DNA from: Halorussus ruber
GTDB taxonomy: Archaea; Halobacteriota; Halobacteria; Halobacteriales; Haladaptataceae
Direction: 5' to 3'
Assembly: GCF_004765785.1 (NCBI RefSeq)
Contig: NZ_ML219768.1
Location: 62,001-126,000 of the forward strand
DNA length: 64,000 nt
A program made the translations under genes and the position numbers. The notes below the pieces were generated by a model. It saw nothing but the letters and a program-made list of their open reading frames with translations. It did no database searches and had not been told where the DNA came from. This document shows, in pieces, positions 18,341-26,622 of the stretch; within the stretch, counting starts at the first letter, position 1, and the number at the start of each line of letters is the position of its first letter.

Positions 18341-19492
18341 GTGAGCGACCGGTTCGACGTAGTCTCGGAGGCGGCCATCCGCGACGGGACGGCCACCGAC
18401 GCCTACTTCCTGCGGACCGAGGAGACCCTCGAGGCGGCCGCCCGGAACCCGCGCGTGGTCGCCGAGGTCACTCAAGACCAGTTCCCGACCGGCGAGTTCG
18501 ACGTGCTGGCGGGCCTGAAAGACGCCGCCCGACTGCTCGAAGGCTTGCCCGTAGATGTGGACGCCATGCGCGAGGGGCGACTGTTCGACGGCGGGCCGGT
18601 GATGCGAATCGAGGGCGACTATCTCGACTTCGCGCGGTACGAGACCTCCCTGCTCGGGTTCCTCTCTCACCAGAGCGGGGTCGCCACGGCCGCCCTCGAA
18701 GCGCGGCGGGCCGCGCCCGACTCCTCGGTGCTGAGCTTCGGCGCGCGCCACGTCCATCCCGCAATCGCGCCGATGATAGAGCGCGGCGCGCTCGTCGCGG
18801 GACTCGACGGTTTCTCCCACGTCGCGGCGGGCGAGGTGCTGGGCCGCGAGGCCAGCGGGACGATGCCCCACGCGCTGGTCATCGCCTTCGGCGACCAAGA
18901 GGAGGCGTGGGAGGCCTTCGACGAGGCGGTCGCGCCCGAGGTCCCCCGCATCGCAATCTGCGACACCTACTCCGACGAGAAAGACGAGAGCCTCCGCGCC
19001 GCCGAGGCGCTCGGCGACGCCCTCGACGGCGTGCGACTCGACACGACGAGTTCCCGCAGAGGGGACTTCCGCCACATCGTCCGCGAGGTCCGCTGGGAAC
19101 TCGACGCCCGGGGCTACGAGGACGTCGAAATCTTCGTCAGCGGCGGCCTCGGTCCAGACGAACTCCGGAACCTGCGGGACCTCGCCGACGGCTTCGGCGT
19201 CGGCGGCCACGTCAGCAACGCCGACCCGCTGGACTTCGCGCTCGACATCGTGGAGTTGGACGGCGACCCCGTCTCCAAGCGCGGCAAGCTCTCGGGCAAG
19301 AAGCAGGCCTTCCGGACGCCCGACGGCGGCCACCACGTCGGTCTGGCCGACCGCGCCGACCCCGAGAGCGGCGAGGCCCTGCTCGAACCGCTGATTCGGG
19401 ACGGCGAAATCGTCCGCGAGTTCGACGTCGACGAGGCGGCCGAGCGCGCGCTGGAAGACGCCGAGGCGGTCGGCTTCCGCGAGGAGACGTAG
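18341..19492 (+). CDS. Nicotinate phosphoribosyltransferase
   Basis: 383 residues. It makes nicotinate mononucleotide from nicotinate and PRPP in NAD salvage. I start at GTG 18341 (VSDRFDVVSEAAIRDG), which matches the family N-terminus. GTGs at 18332 and 18335 are alternatives, and the ATG at 18318 is out of frame. Key features are DAYFLRTEE, FLSHQSGVATAALEAR with the active-site His, FGARHVHPAIAP, and the PRPP-loop region VSGGLGPDELRNL. The end GKLSGKKQAF is typical of the archaeal enzyme. The upstream spacer holds element A2. Confidence 0.92.
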   Translation: MSDRFDVVSEAAIRDGTATDAYFLRTEETLEAAARNPRVVAEVTQDQFPTGEFDVLAGLKDAARLLEGLPVDVDAMREGRLFDGGPVMRIEGDYLDFARYETSLLGFLSHQSGVATAALEARRAAPDSSVLSFGARHVHPAIAPMIERGALVAGLDGFSHVAAGEVLGREASGTMPHALVIAFGDQEEAWEAFDEAVAPEVPRIAICDTYSDEKDESLRAAEALGDALDGVRLDTTSSRRGDFRHIVREVRWELDARGYEDVEIFVSGGLGPDELRNLRDLADGFGVGGHVSNADPLDFALDIVELDGDPVSKRGKLSGKKQAFRTPDGGHHVGLADRADPESGEALLEPLIRDGEIVREFDVDEAAERALEDAEAVGFREET

Positions 19493-19546
19493 CTCCTCGC
19501 TATCGAGAGTGCGGTATCTGGTAAAATTACGGCAAGCTACGGGGCC

Positions 19547-20149
19547 TTACAGCTCTTCGACGGTCCCTTCGGGTTCGCGCTCGCTGAAAACCTGCCCGTC
19601 GAACAGCGTCACCATCACGTCGTCGTCCTCCCACGCGCCCTTGGGGAGGTTGGCCTTCCGGCACGTCCGGTCGAGATACTCGAAGACGCTCCAGTTGTTC
19701 TCGATGGGGAGCGTCGGGTACATCCACGCGTGTTCTCCTCGCCCCTCGATGGCGACGCCGTGGGTGCCGAGTTCGATGTCCTCTACCGGGTCCTCGGTGA
19801 ACTGGGTGTCGCGGACGACGCAGACCGAGATTTTCAGGTTCGGAAGCTCCGCCTCCTCGACCTCGGAGCCACACGAGGTGTCGCTGGCGGCGCTTATCGC
19901 CGAGTCCACGATGAGGTGACCGAGTTGGTCGGTGCCTTCGTAGGCTCCGTCGCACCCCCGCAGTCGGCCCCGTCCTCGGGTGGACGCGAGCCGGACGAAC
20001 ACTCCCGTCCGCGCGTAGAACGCCTCGCGCATGCTACCGGGCTGTTCGCGCTGCCCGTTGATGACGTAGGATTCGACGGATTCGCGTGCAAGTTCTACGG
20101 CCCGCGTGCCATCCTCGTAGGAAAGAGTTACTGCCTGAGCCTGTGCCAT
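19547..20149 (-). CDS. AMMECR1 domain protein (TIGR00296 family)
   Basis: 200 residues from the ATG at 20149 (MAQAQAVTLSYEDG). The AMMECR1 hallmark LRGCDGAYEGTDQLGHLI (family pattern LRGCIG) is near residue 85, followed by LPNLKISVCVV and GRGEHAWMYPTLP. It is found across archaea and eukaryotes. The function is unsettled, with a redox or RNA-related role suspected. Convergent with the nicotinate phosphoribosyltransferase gene. Confidence 0.9.
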   Translation of the reverse strand: MAQAQAVTLSYEDGTRAVELARESVESYVINGQREQPGSMREAFYARTGVFVRLASTRGRGRLRGCDGAYEGTDQLGHLIVDSAISAASDTSCGSEVEEAELPNLKISVCVVRDTQFTEDPVEDIELGTHGVAIEGRGEHAWMYPTLPIENNWSVFEYLDRTCRKANLPKGAWEDDDVMVTLFDGQVFSEREPEGTVEEL

Positions 20150-20210
20150 ACATGAACCCGTTAGGCTGGAAGTACCTTCAAGTCTTCCCTTCAATACTAA
20201 ACACGGAAAT

Positions 20211-20234
20211 GTCCCACTACGTTTCACGTGGGAC
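20211..20234. promoter_or_regulatory. Inverted repeat upstream of the AMMECR1 gene
   Basis: Perfect 7-bp arms GTCCCAC and GTGGGAC are separated by 10 bases, 62-85 bases upstream of the AMMECR1 start. It may be an operator or simply a hairpin. Nothing else in the spacer supports either choice. Confidence 0.3.
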
Positions 20235-20339
20235 AGGATATCACGGGGTAACGGCCTCCTCTTTGCGGGGTAATCTCGGATTTCGCCGCTCGTACCCTCG
20301 GCTCACCGAATTGCTTAAACCGGGCCGGGCGCTACGTTC

Positions 20340-20757
20340 GGTTGGCAGAGGGAGCCGAGTTCCCGCGAGCGGTCTGGGTTCGCCAGAGCGCCCGTGAGGA
20401 AAGTCCCCCCACCGTCCGGGCAGGCGACCGGACGCAAGTCCGGAGCGGGAGACCGCTGGCTCTGGAACAGAAACGAGACCCCTCTCCGCGACCGATGAGG
20501 TGCGCGAACCCGAACCGACCGAAGGCTCACGCCGAGTGAAGGAACGGGGAGTTGACCCACAGAGGTAGCGTTCCGGCCTCGCCGGAACGCACGTGGTGGA
20601 ACCACGCGCGTGGCGAAGTCACGCGACCGGAGAGAACGGATGGAACGGCGAAACCTCGCTGGTGCAAGTCCGTGCGGATTAGGTAGCCCGGACGACTGTG
20701 CGGACGCTCAGCCGAATACTCGGAAGAACAGAAGGGGGCTTACTCCCCTCAGCCGCT
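20340..20757 (+). ncRNA. rnpB: RNase P RNA, archaeal type A
   Basis: The universal cores are in order: GAGGAAAGTCC near 20396 (CR-I) and ACAGAAGGGGGCTTAC near 20728 (CR-V, pairing partner for P4). The 5' GGCAGAGGGAG pairs with the 3' CTCCCCTCAGCC to form P1, which sets the ends to within a few bases. Between them are GC-rich hairpins such as GTTCCGGCCTCGCCGGAAC. The length, about 415 nt, fits haloarchaeal RNase P RNA. It cleaves tRNA 5' leaders together with Rpp proteins. Confidence 0.95.
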
Positions 20758-20846
20758 TTCTACCCGACCAGCCGTGGCGCTCGTCTCTCGCGTGTCTGCG
20801 GTGTCGCTCACATCCCTGCCTCTCGTGTCCCTGTATGTTCTACGCG

Positions 20847-20963
20847 CTATCCCAACACGACGACTAAGAGCGCGAGCCCGACCAGCATCTCGGCCGCGAG
20901 GACCGTGACTGCGGCCCCGATTTTTAGGGTATTTGCTTCCGGTCCCGTCTCGAAGGCGCTCAT
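20847..20963 (-). CDS. 38-residue single-span membrane protein
   Basis: ATG at 20963, stop TAG at 20847. The product begins MSAFETGPEANTLKIG and continues as one hydrophobic helix (AAVTVLAAEMLVGLALLVVV) to LG. Codons are mostly G/C-ending. It sits alone after RNase P RNA. Similar tiny one-helix proteins are common in haloarchaea and usually unannotated. The function is unknown. Confidence 0.55.
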   Translation of the reverse strand: MSAFETGPEANTLKIGAAVTVLAAEMLVGLALLVVVLG

Positions 20964-21141
20964 CGACTACGATTTGGAAGCCTTTCACAATAAGTCGGAC
21001 AGACAGTTGGTCATTGTTCGCGGTTACGACCGGTCCGTAACGCAATGAACGCTCGTGAACGGTTTCTCGCCGGAGGAAACCTGAGCCTTACTCGAAAGGA
21101 ACGGTGGCTTGCGCGGACGTTAACAACTAAACCGCGATTTG

Positions 21142-21193
21142 TTATTAATGACTCCTACCTGAGGCCGGTTTCATGATAGGACCATTAATAACG
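21142..21193 (+). promoter_or_regulatory. Widely spaced perfect inverted repeat in the P-ATPase promoter
   Basis: Arms GTTATTAATG (21142) and CATTAATAAC (21184) are perfect 10-bp complements separated by 32 bases. The second arm lies 23-32 bases before the ATG, where a TATA box of a leaderless haloarchaeal gene belongs. A dimeric metal sensor gripping both arms would cover the promoter. Confidence 0.5.
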
Positions 21194-21215
21194 TCTGAGT
21201 GACTACGTTCAGCCG

Positions 21216-23708
21216 ATGACGACCGACGACCGCGAGGAGCGCGAGCGGACAGTCCGACTTTCGGTCCCCGAGATGGACTGCCCCTCGTGCGCGAAGAAAG
21301 TAACCGGGAGCGTCGAGCGACTCGACGGGATACGCGAGACCGACCCGGCCCCGACGACCGGCACGCTCTCGGTCACCTACGACGCCGAGGAGACCGACGA
21401 CGCGGCGGTCCGCGAGCGCGTGGAGGCCGCCGGGTACGACGTCGAGTCGGGCGACGGCGACGAAATCGGCCTCTCGGTGCCCGAGATGGACTGTCCCTCC
21501 TGCGCCGGGAAAGTCGAAAGCTCCCTCGACGGAGTCGAGGGCGTCGAGTCCTTCGAGACTCGCCCGGCGACCGGCGAGGTCCGGGTCAAGGGCGACGCCG
21601 ACCCCGAGCGCGTCGCCGAAGCCATCGAGGGCGCGGGCTACGAAGTCGCCGACAGCGAGGGCGACGACTCCGGCCCGGACGTGGCCGGACCGAGCGAGGT
21701 CTGGAGAAGTCCGCGAGCGCTCAAGACGTGGACCGGGGGCGCGTTCATGCTCGTCGGCCTGCTCCTCGAGTTCGTCCTCACGAGCGCCGACGCGCTCCTG
21801 TTCTCGGCGCTCGGGCGCGGGTTCCACCTCTCGTCGGTTCTCCTCCTGGCGGCGGCCGGAATCGCCGGGCAGGAAATCCTCCGGAACGGCTACTACTCCG
21901 CGAAGAACCTGAGCCTCGACATCGACCTCCTGATGGGAACCGGGGTCCTCGCCGCGATTGCGGTCGGTCTCTACTTCGAGGCCGCGACCCTCGCGGTGCT
22001 GTACAGCGTCGCGGAACTCCTCGAACGTTTCTCGATGGACCGCGCGCGCAACTCGGTCCGAGAGCTGATGGACCTCTCGCCCGACACCGCGACGGTCAGG
22101 CGCGCACAGGGTGAACAAACAGTCCCCGTCGAGGAGGTCGCCGTCGGCGAGACGGTGGTCGTCCGCCCCGGCGAGAAGATTCCGGTGGATGGCCAAGTCA
22201 CGGAGGGAACCAGCGCGGTGAATCAGGCCCCAATCACGGGCGAGAGCGTCCCCGTGGACAAGACCGAGGGCGACGAGGTCTACGCCGGAACCATCAACGA
22301 GGAGGGATACCTCGAAGTCGAGGCGACCGCCGAGGCCGACGAGACCACTCTCTCGCAGGTCATCGAGTTGGTCGGCGACGCCCAGCGCGACCGGACCGAC
22401 CGCGAGCAGTTCATCGAGAAGTTCGCGGCCTACTACACTCCCGTCATCGTGGTCGGCGCGCTCCTGACCGCCTTCGGCCCGCCCCTGCTGTTGGGCGGGG
22501 AGTTCCGCGAGTGGTTCGTCCGCGGTCTGACCCTGCTGGTGGTGGCCTGCCCCTGCGCGTTCGTCATCTCGACGCCGGTCTCTGTGGTCTCGGGCGTCAC
22601 GAGCGCGGCCCGGAACGGCGTCCTCGTCAAGGGCGGCCCGCACCTCGAATCGATGGGCGCGGTCGAGGCGGTCGCCTTCGACAAGACCGGGACGCTGACC
22701 GAGGGCGAACTCGCGGTCACGGACGCGGTCCCGCTCAACGGCAACGACGAGGCCGACTTGCTCCGGTGCGCCCACGACCTCGAACGCCGGAGCGAACACC
22801 CGATTGCTCAGGCGATCGTAGAACACGCTCACGACACGAGTAATCCCCACGACGAGGAGGGCGAGGACCGACCCATCGAGAACTTCGAGAGCCTGACCGG
22901 CAAGGGCGTCCGCGCGGACCTCGACGGCGTGACTCACTACGCTGGCAAGCCCGCGCTGTTCTCGGACCTCGGATTCGACTTGGAACACGTCCACCTGAGT
23001 ACTGACGGCGGGCAGATTGCGGAAGTGGCAGAGAGCAAGTGCGAGGGCCGCGAGGACTGTCTGGACCTGCTGGCCGACGTGGTGCCGCGGTTCCAGCGCG
23101 AGGGTAAGACGGTCGTCCTCGTCGGCACGGAGGACCAACTGGAGGGCGTCCTCGCCATCGCCGACGAGGTTCGTCCGGACGCGAGAGCGACGATTGGGGC
23201 GCTTCAGGACCGCGGCGTCGAGTGCGTCATGCTCACGGGCGACAACGAGGGGACGGCCCGCGCGGTCGCCGAGGAGGTCGGCGTGGACGACTACCGGGCC
23301 GAACTCCTGCCCGAGCAGAAGGTCGAGGCCGTCGAGGAACTCACCGAGCGCCACGGCACGGTGGCGATGGTTGGCGACGGCGTGAACGACGCCCCCGCGC
23401 TGGCCGCCGCGACGGTCGGTGTGGCGATGGGCGCGGCCGGGACCGACACCGCCATCGAGACGGCCGACATCGCGCTACTGGGCGACGACCTCCTGAAGGT
23501 GCCGTACCTCTACCGATTGTCTCGGAAGGCCAACAATGTGATTCGCCAGAACATCTGGGCCAGCCTCGCGGTCAAGGCCGTGCTGGCGGTCGGCGCGCCG
23601 CTGGGACTGGTCTCGGTCGCCGTGGCTATCGTGGTCGGCGACATGGGGATGAGTCTCGGCGTGACGGGCAACGCGATGCGACTGGCGCGGGTGGAACCGG
23701 AGGAGTGA
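21216..23708 (+). CDS. Heavy-metal P1B-type ATPase, Zn/Cd/Pb class (ZntA-like)
   Basis: 830 residues. Two N-terminal HMA domains each carry MDCPSC (Cys 22/25 and 93/96). After them come eight predicted membrane helices. The actuator TGES occurs in ITGESVPVDK, the ion-site CPC in ACPCAFVISTP near 444, phosphorylation motif DKTGTLTEG near 489, and hinge GDGVNDAPAL. The last helix has VGDMGMSL, whose Asp-x-Gly is the P1B-2 signature. Copper exporters have Asn-Tyr and Met-Ser-Ser motifs instead, which are absent. It should export divalent Zn, Cd or Pb. A spacer of Glu/Lys/Cys residues (ESKCEGREDC) in the nucleotide domain is unusual. Confidence 0.92.
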   Translation: MTTDDREERERTVRLSVPEMDCPSCAKKVTGSVERLDGIRETDPAPTTGTLSVTYDAEETDDAAVRERVEAAGYDVESGDGDEIGLSVPEMDCPSCAGKVESSLDGVEGVESFETRPATGEVRVKGDADPERVAEAIEGAGYEVADSEGDDSGPDVAGPSEVWRSPRALKTWTGGAFMLVGLLLEFVLTSADALLFSALGRGFHLSSVLLLAAAGIAGQEILRNGYYSAKNLSLDIDLLMGTGVLAAIAVGLYFEAATLAVLYSVAELLERFSMDRARNSVRELMDLSPDTATVRRAQGEQTVPVEEVAVGETVVVRPGEKIPVDGQVTEGTSAVNQAPITGESVPVDKTEGDEVYAGTINEEGYLEVEATAEADETTLSQVIELVGDAQRDRTDREQFIEKFAAYYTPVIVVGALLTAFGPPLLLGGEFREWFVRGLTLLVVACPCAFVISTPVSVVSGVTSAARNGVLVKGGPHLESMGAVEAVAFDKTGTLTEGELAVTDAVPLNGNDEADLLRCAHDLERRSEHPIAQAIVEHAHDTSNPHDEEGEDRPIENFESLTGKGVRADLDGVTHYAGKPALFSDLGFDLEHVHLSTDGGQIAEVAESKCEGREDCLDLLADVVPRFQREGKTVVLVGTEDQLEGVLAIADEVRPDARATIGALQDRGVECVMLTGDNEGTARAVAEEVGVDDYRAELLPEQKVEAVEELTERHGTVAMVGDGVNDAPALAAATVGVAMGAAGTDTAIETADIALLGDDLLKVPYLYRLSRKANNVIRQNIWASLAVKAVLAVGAPLGLVSVAVAIVVGDMGMSLGVTGNAMRLARVEPEE

Positions 23709-23735
23709 CTGTCGTCGGAGAGGCGCGGGAATTTC

Positions 23736-23900
23736 TCAATTGTTCTCCGAAACCAGTAATATCGCGCCGAGAATTATCGTGACAAATCCGATAGGGACGA
23801 CCAAATGAAGCGAGTCGTTAAGCAAGACGAGGAACGGATGTAGAAAGGGAGAGACCAGTATCACGGTTCCGATTGCGAGGAGTTTCTCGTAATCCTCCAT
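23736..23900 (-). CDS. 54-residue two-span membrane protein
   Basis: ATG at 23900, TGA at 23736. The product starts MEDYEKLLAIGTVILVSPFL and continues with a second helix, VVPIGFVTIILGAILLVSE. Many codons end in A or T, more than in the neighbours. It lies between the P-ATPase end and the histone-deacetylase-family end, on the minus strand. The function is unknown. It is short, so confidence is moderate. Confidence 0.5.
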   Translation of the reverse strand: MEDYEKLLAIGTVILVSPFLHPFLVLLNDSLHLVVPIGFVTIILGAILLVSENN

Positions 23901-23980
23901 GGTTGGCAAGATGCAATTCGACTCACCGTCTGCTCAAAAATATGTCGAATTTCGTGGCTAACTGGACTGGGGAAAAGCGT

Positions 23981-24994
23981 TCATCCGCCCAACGCCGGAT
24001 GACTTCCCCGAATCTCCTCGATTAACTCCGTCACGTCCTCGTCGGCCTCCTCGTCGGGCGTCAGCGGCGTCTTGCCGTCGAAGATCTCGTGGACCTCGGC
24101 CACGCTGGACGAGAGGGTGTCGAGGCCGTAGCCGCCTTCGAGGACGAACGCGAGGGCCGCGCCCATCTCGTCGGCGAGGTCCCGAACGCGGTCGGTCAGC
24201 ATGCCGTAGCCCTCCGTCGAGACGCGCATCCGCGAGATGGGGTCGTGACGATGGGCGTCGAACCCCGCGCTGATGAGCAGGAGGTCCGGGTCGAACGCCT
24301 CGAAGGCGGGTCGAATCAACTCGTCGAAGGTGTCCCGGTAGTCGGGGTCGCCAGCGCCCGCCGGGAGCGGGACGTTGAGGGTCGTTCCGTCGCCTGCTCC
24401 CTCGCCGGTCTCCTCGATTTCGCCCGTGCCGGGATAGAGACCCTCCTCGTGGAGCGAGGCGTAGAACACGTCGCCAGCCTCGTAGAAGATGTCCTGCGTG
24501 CCGTTGCCGTGGTGGACGTCCCAGTCGAATACGGCGACGCACTCGGCGTCCCGGTCTTCGATGGCGTGGCGGGCCGCGACCGCGACGTTGTTGAAGAAGC
24601 AAAAGCCCATCGCGTCGTCTTCGAGGGCGTGGTGGCCCGGCGGTCGGCCGAGCGAGAATGGGGTGTTCCGGCCGTTCTCGCCGTCGAGGGCGGCGTCGGC
24701 GGCCCAGCAGGCCAGTCCGGCCGACTGGAGCGCGGCCTCCCACGTCGCGCGGACCGCCACGGTGTCGGGGTCCCAGTTCCCGCCGCCCGACTCGCAGAAG
24801 TCGCGGAACTCCGCGACGTAGTCGCCGTCGTGGACCGCCTTCACGCAGTCGGCGGTGGCGGCGTCGCCGTCGACGTACTCGACGCCGTGCTTTCGCGCCA
24901 GTCCCTCCCTGATGGCGCGAAGTCGGTCGGGGTTTTCGGGATGGCGCTCGCCGGTGTCGTGAGCGAGACACTCCTCGCTGTAGCCGAAGTTCAT
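23981..24994 (-). CDS. Histone deacetylase family protein (class II-like, AcuC/HdaH)
   Basis: 337 residues with the arginase/deacetylase active site: RPPGHHALEDDAMGFCFFNN (tandem His), FDWDVHHGNGTQ (Zn Asp and His), SAGFDAHRHDP (second Zn Asp), and the transition-state Tyr in LEGGYGLDTL. All catalytic residues are intact. Substrates could be acetylated proteins, including the histone encoded next door, or acetylpolyamines. It is transcribed in the same direction as the histone gene, with about 145 bases between them. Confidence 0.93.
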   Translation of the reverse strand: MNFGYSEECLAHDTGERHPENPDRLRAIREGLARKHGVEYVDGDAATADCVKAVHDGDYVAEFRDFCESGGGNWDPDTVAVRATWEAALQSAGLACWAADAALDGENGRNTPFSLGRPPGHHALEDDAMGFCFFNNVAVAARHAIEDRDAECVAVFDWDVHHGNGTQDIFYEAGDVFYASLHEEGLYPGTGEIEETGEGAGDGTTLNVPLPAGAGDPDYRDTFDELIRPAFEAFDPDLLLISAGFDAHRHDPISRMRVSTEGYGMLTDRVRDLADEMGAALAFVLEGGYGLDTLSSSVAEVHEIFDGKTPLTPDEEADEDVTELIEEIRGSHPALGG

Positions 24995-25138
24995 GAATTT
25001 AGGCGTCGGTGGGGTCCGACCGCGGGGGAGATTCGGTAGTCGATGGCACGTCTATCATTGGAACGTAACGGAATTTAACCGCTTCGCTCCCGTCGAATTT
25101 TTGGCGCGAGTCCGGCGCTCCAAATTAACTCCGGGAGG

Positions 25139-25570
25139 TCACTCGAACAGCTTGAAGTACGTCTCGATGTCTTCTGCCTTGACAGTTCGCCGGTCGGCGT
25201 GGCGCGCGAGGGTCGCCGCGGCCTTGGCCACGTTGTCGGCGTAGTCCTCGAGGATGTCCGCCAGCGCGATGCGGGCGTCCATCGCCACGCGATAGCTGTC
25301 GTCGATTTCCAGCCGCGCGATGCGGTCGACCGGCGCGACGGGGAGTTCGAGGTCGTCTTTGTCCACGACCTGCTCGACGCCGAAGTCCTCGCTCATCAGG
25401 GTCTTGCGCCCGTCCGCCGTGGCGTGTTCGGCGGCGTCCTTGGCGAGGTCCGCGCCGTGGTCCTGAATCCGACGCGCTAACTCCTCGGCGGCGTCGGCGC
25501 TGACTCGGAGTTCGTCTGCATTCCGCCTGATAATCGTGTCTACCGGTGCGAACGGCAACTCGACGCTCAT
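25139..25570 (-). CDS. hstA: Archaeal histone, two fused histone folds
   Basis: 143 residues holding two histone folds in tandem. The first spans LPFAPVDTIIRRNAD to TLMSEDF, the second LPVAPVDRIARLE to RTVKAEDIETYFKLFE. Each shows helix1-L1-long helix2-L2-helix3. Doublet histones of this size are the haloarchaeal norm. Both halves are acidic, and the positive patches seen in methanogen histones are thinned, in keeping with reports that haloarchaeal histones act more like regulators than bulk packagers. It lies next to the deacetylase homologue. Confidence 0.95.
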   Translation of the reverse strand: MSVELPFAPVDTIIRRNADELRVSADAAEELARRIQDHGADLAKDAAEHATADGRKTLMSEDFGVEQVVDKDDLELPVAPVDRIARLEIDDSYRVAMDARIALADILEDYADNVAKAAATLARHADRRTVKAEDIETYFKLFE

Positions 25571-25733
25571 GTTCCAACCCGCGAATCTCGCGCCCTTAGT
25601 TCTTTCCGAAGCGTCTTTCGAGGGACCTGCTTCCGTTTTGGAAGGTTTTTGGCAGGGTCTCGATGCACAGGGCCGGTGCGCCGGGTGGGATTCACCGGGA
25701 GATTTCTGGGCCCTCAGGCGTTCTATCCGCCAA

Positions 25734-25875
25734 TCCGGCGCGCGCTGGCGCGAGTTCATCTCGCGCCATCGTCGCGCGAGGGATGAGGACCGCAGGCCCG
25801 TGGCCGAGGACCGCAATCGGTTGGGGAGGGTGTGGCCCGCGGTCGCGGTGCGGGGCGGTGCTGTGCGGAAACTCC
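25734..25875 (+). repeat. Family B structured repeat, copy B1
   Basis: It starts TCCGGCGCGCGCTGGCG, then folds GGCGCGAG-TTCAT-CTCGCGCC, continues CATCGTCGCGCGAGGGAT, and later has GGTTGGGGAGG. Copy B2 at 60795 has the same constant blocks but the first hairpin reads GGCGTGAC-CTCGT-GTCACGCC, so two base pairs changed on both sides. The flanks from 25571 to 25733 and 25876 to 26078 hold no gene. An AT-rich stretch near 25960-26010 precedes the next gene. Confidence 0.65.
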
Positions 25876-26078
25876 GAGGCTTCGGCAATAGCTAGCTTCT
25901 CGTCGTAAACAACTTTGTTCGCAAGGAGCCACCGCCGACTCCCAAACCGAGCTGAGAAATAAGTAGGAAGCTAAAGAAAACAAAATAAATTCTTAAAGAT
26001 AACTAACTATATCCACATCCATCGATTCGACCCCGAACCGCCAGCAGACCTAACCGTGTCGCTAGCCAACAACCTGCC

Positions 26079-26306
26079 ATGTCGGACGACAATCCTCACG
26101 AGCGAGACCGCGAGATGGCGAAGGAAAAGCGAGCGCCCGGCGAGGAGGAAGGAGAGGCCGACGACGAACAAGCCGAGGCCGAGCAGGCCCGCGAGGAGGA
26201 CCTCGAAGACGAGACGCGCGTCGAGCAGGACGAGGCGCGCGAGGACGCCGCCGCCGAGGAGCAGAACATCGACAACCACCGCGACGAGGAACCGCTGAAC
26301 AACTGA
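26079..26306 (+). CDS. Small, highly charged acidic protein
   Basis: 75 residues, with almost no hydrophobic residues: MSDDNPHERDREMAKEKR, then Glu/Asp/Ala-rich repeats such as AEAEQAREEDLEDE, ending HRDEEPLNN. It is probably disordered or a single helix. The start is well placed after a long non-coding leader. No function is recognisable. It is kept as a gene because of clean codon bias and a plausible start. Confidence 0.6.
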   Translation: MSDDNPHERDREMAKEKRAPGEEEGEADDEQAEAEQAREEDLEDETRVEQDEAREDAAAEEQNIDNHRDEEPLNN

Positions 26307-26412
26307 CGCGGTCGGTTCGAGAATTGACCGTCCGGTTCGACAGCAGAAATAATCTTTCCACCTGTTTGAGGATACTATTCCGATGAGTTACTAGAACAGC
26401 GACGGTGGTTTC

Positions 26413-26544
26413 GAAAGCCCTCGCGCGGTTCGCGGCCGCTCTGCGGGATATTTCCGCGCCTCACCGCAACGCATCGGCGCGGAAATAGTGGCCCGCAGAG
26501 ACGACCACGACGAACGCGAACCGCGCTCGCCCTTTCAGTCCACC
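26413..26544 (+). repeat. Family A structured element, copy A3
   Basis: Ends GAAAGCCC and CCCTTTCAGTCCACC. Outer stem CGCGCGGTTCGCG with CGCGAACCGCGC. Inner stem CTCTGCGGG with CCCGCAGAG, then TATTTCCGCGCC with GGCGCGGAAATA, across the A/GTGG internal loop. One 26-bp-type unit (GCTGCGTCACCGAGCGAAAT) follows. It lies between two convergent gene ends. The left flank ACAGCGACGGTGGTTTC is shared with A8. Confidence 0.8.
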
Positions 26545-26622
26545 AGGGAGCGGCTGCGTCACCGAGCGAAATGCGTGGAGAGGAGTATGAGCATCGCTCT
26601 GTTTTACCGATAAAAACCGCCG

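Noticed and set aside
26056-26298. Alternative plus-strand frame overlapping the small acidic protein.
   Set aside because: Arg/Pro/Thr-rich shadow of the acidic frame, which has the better start and composition.
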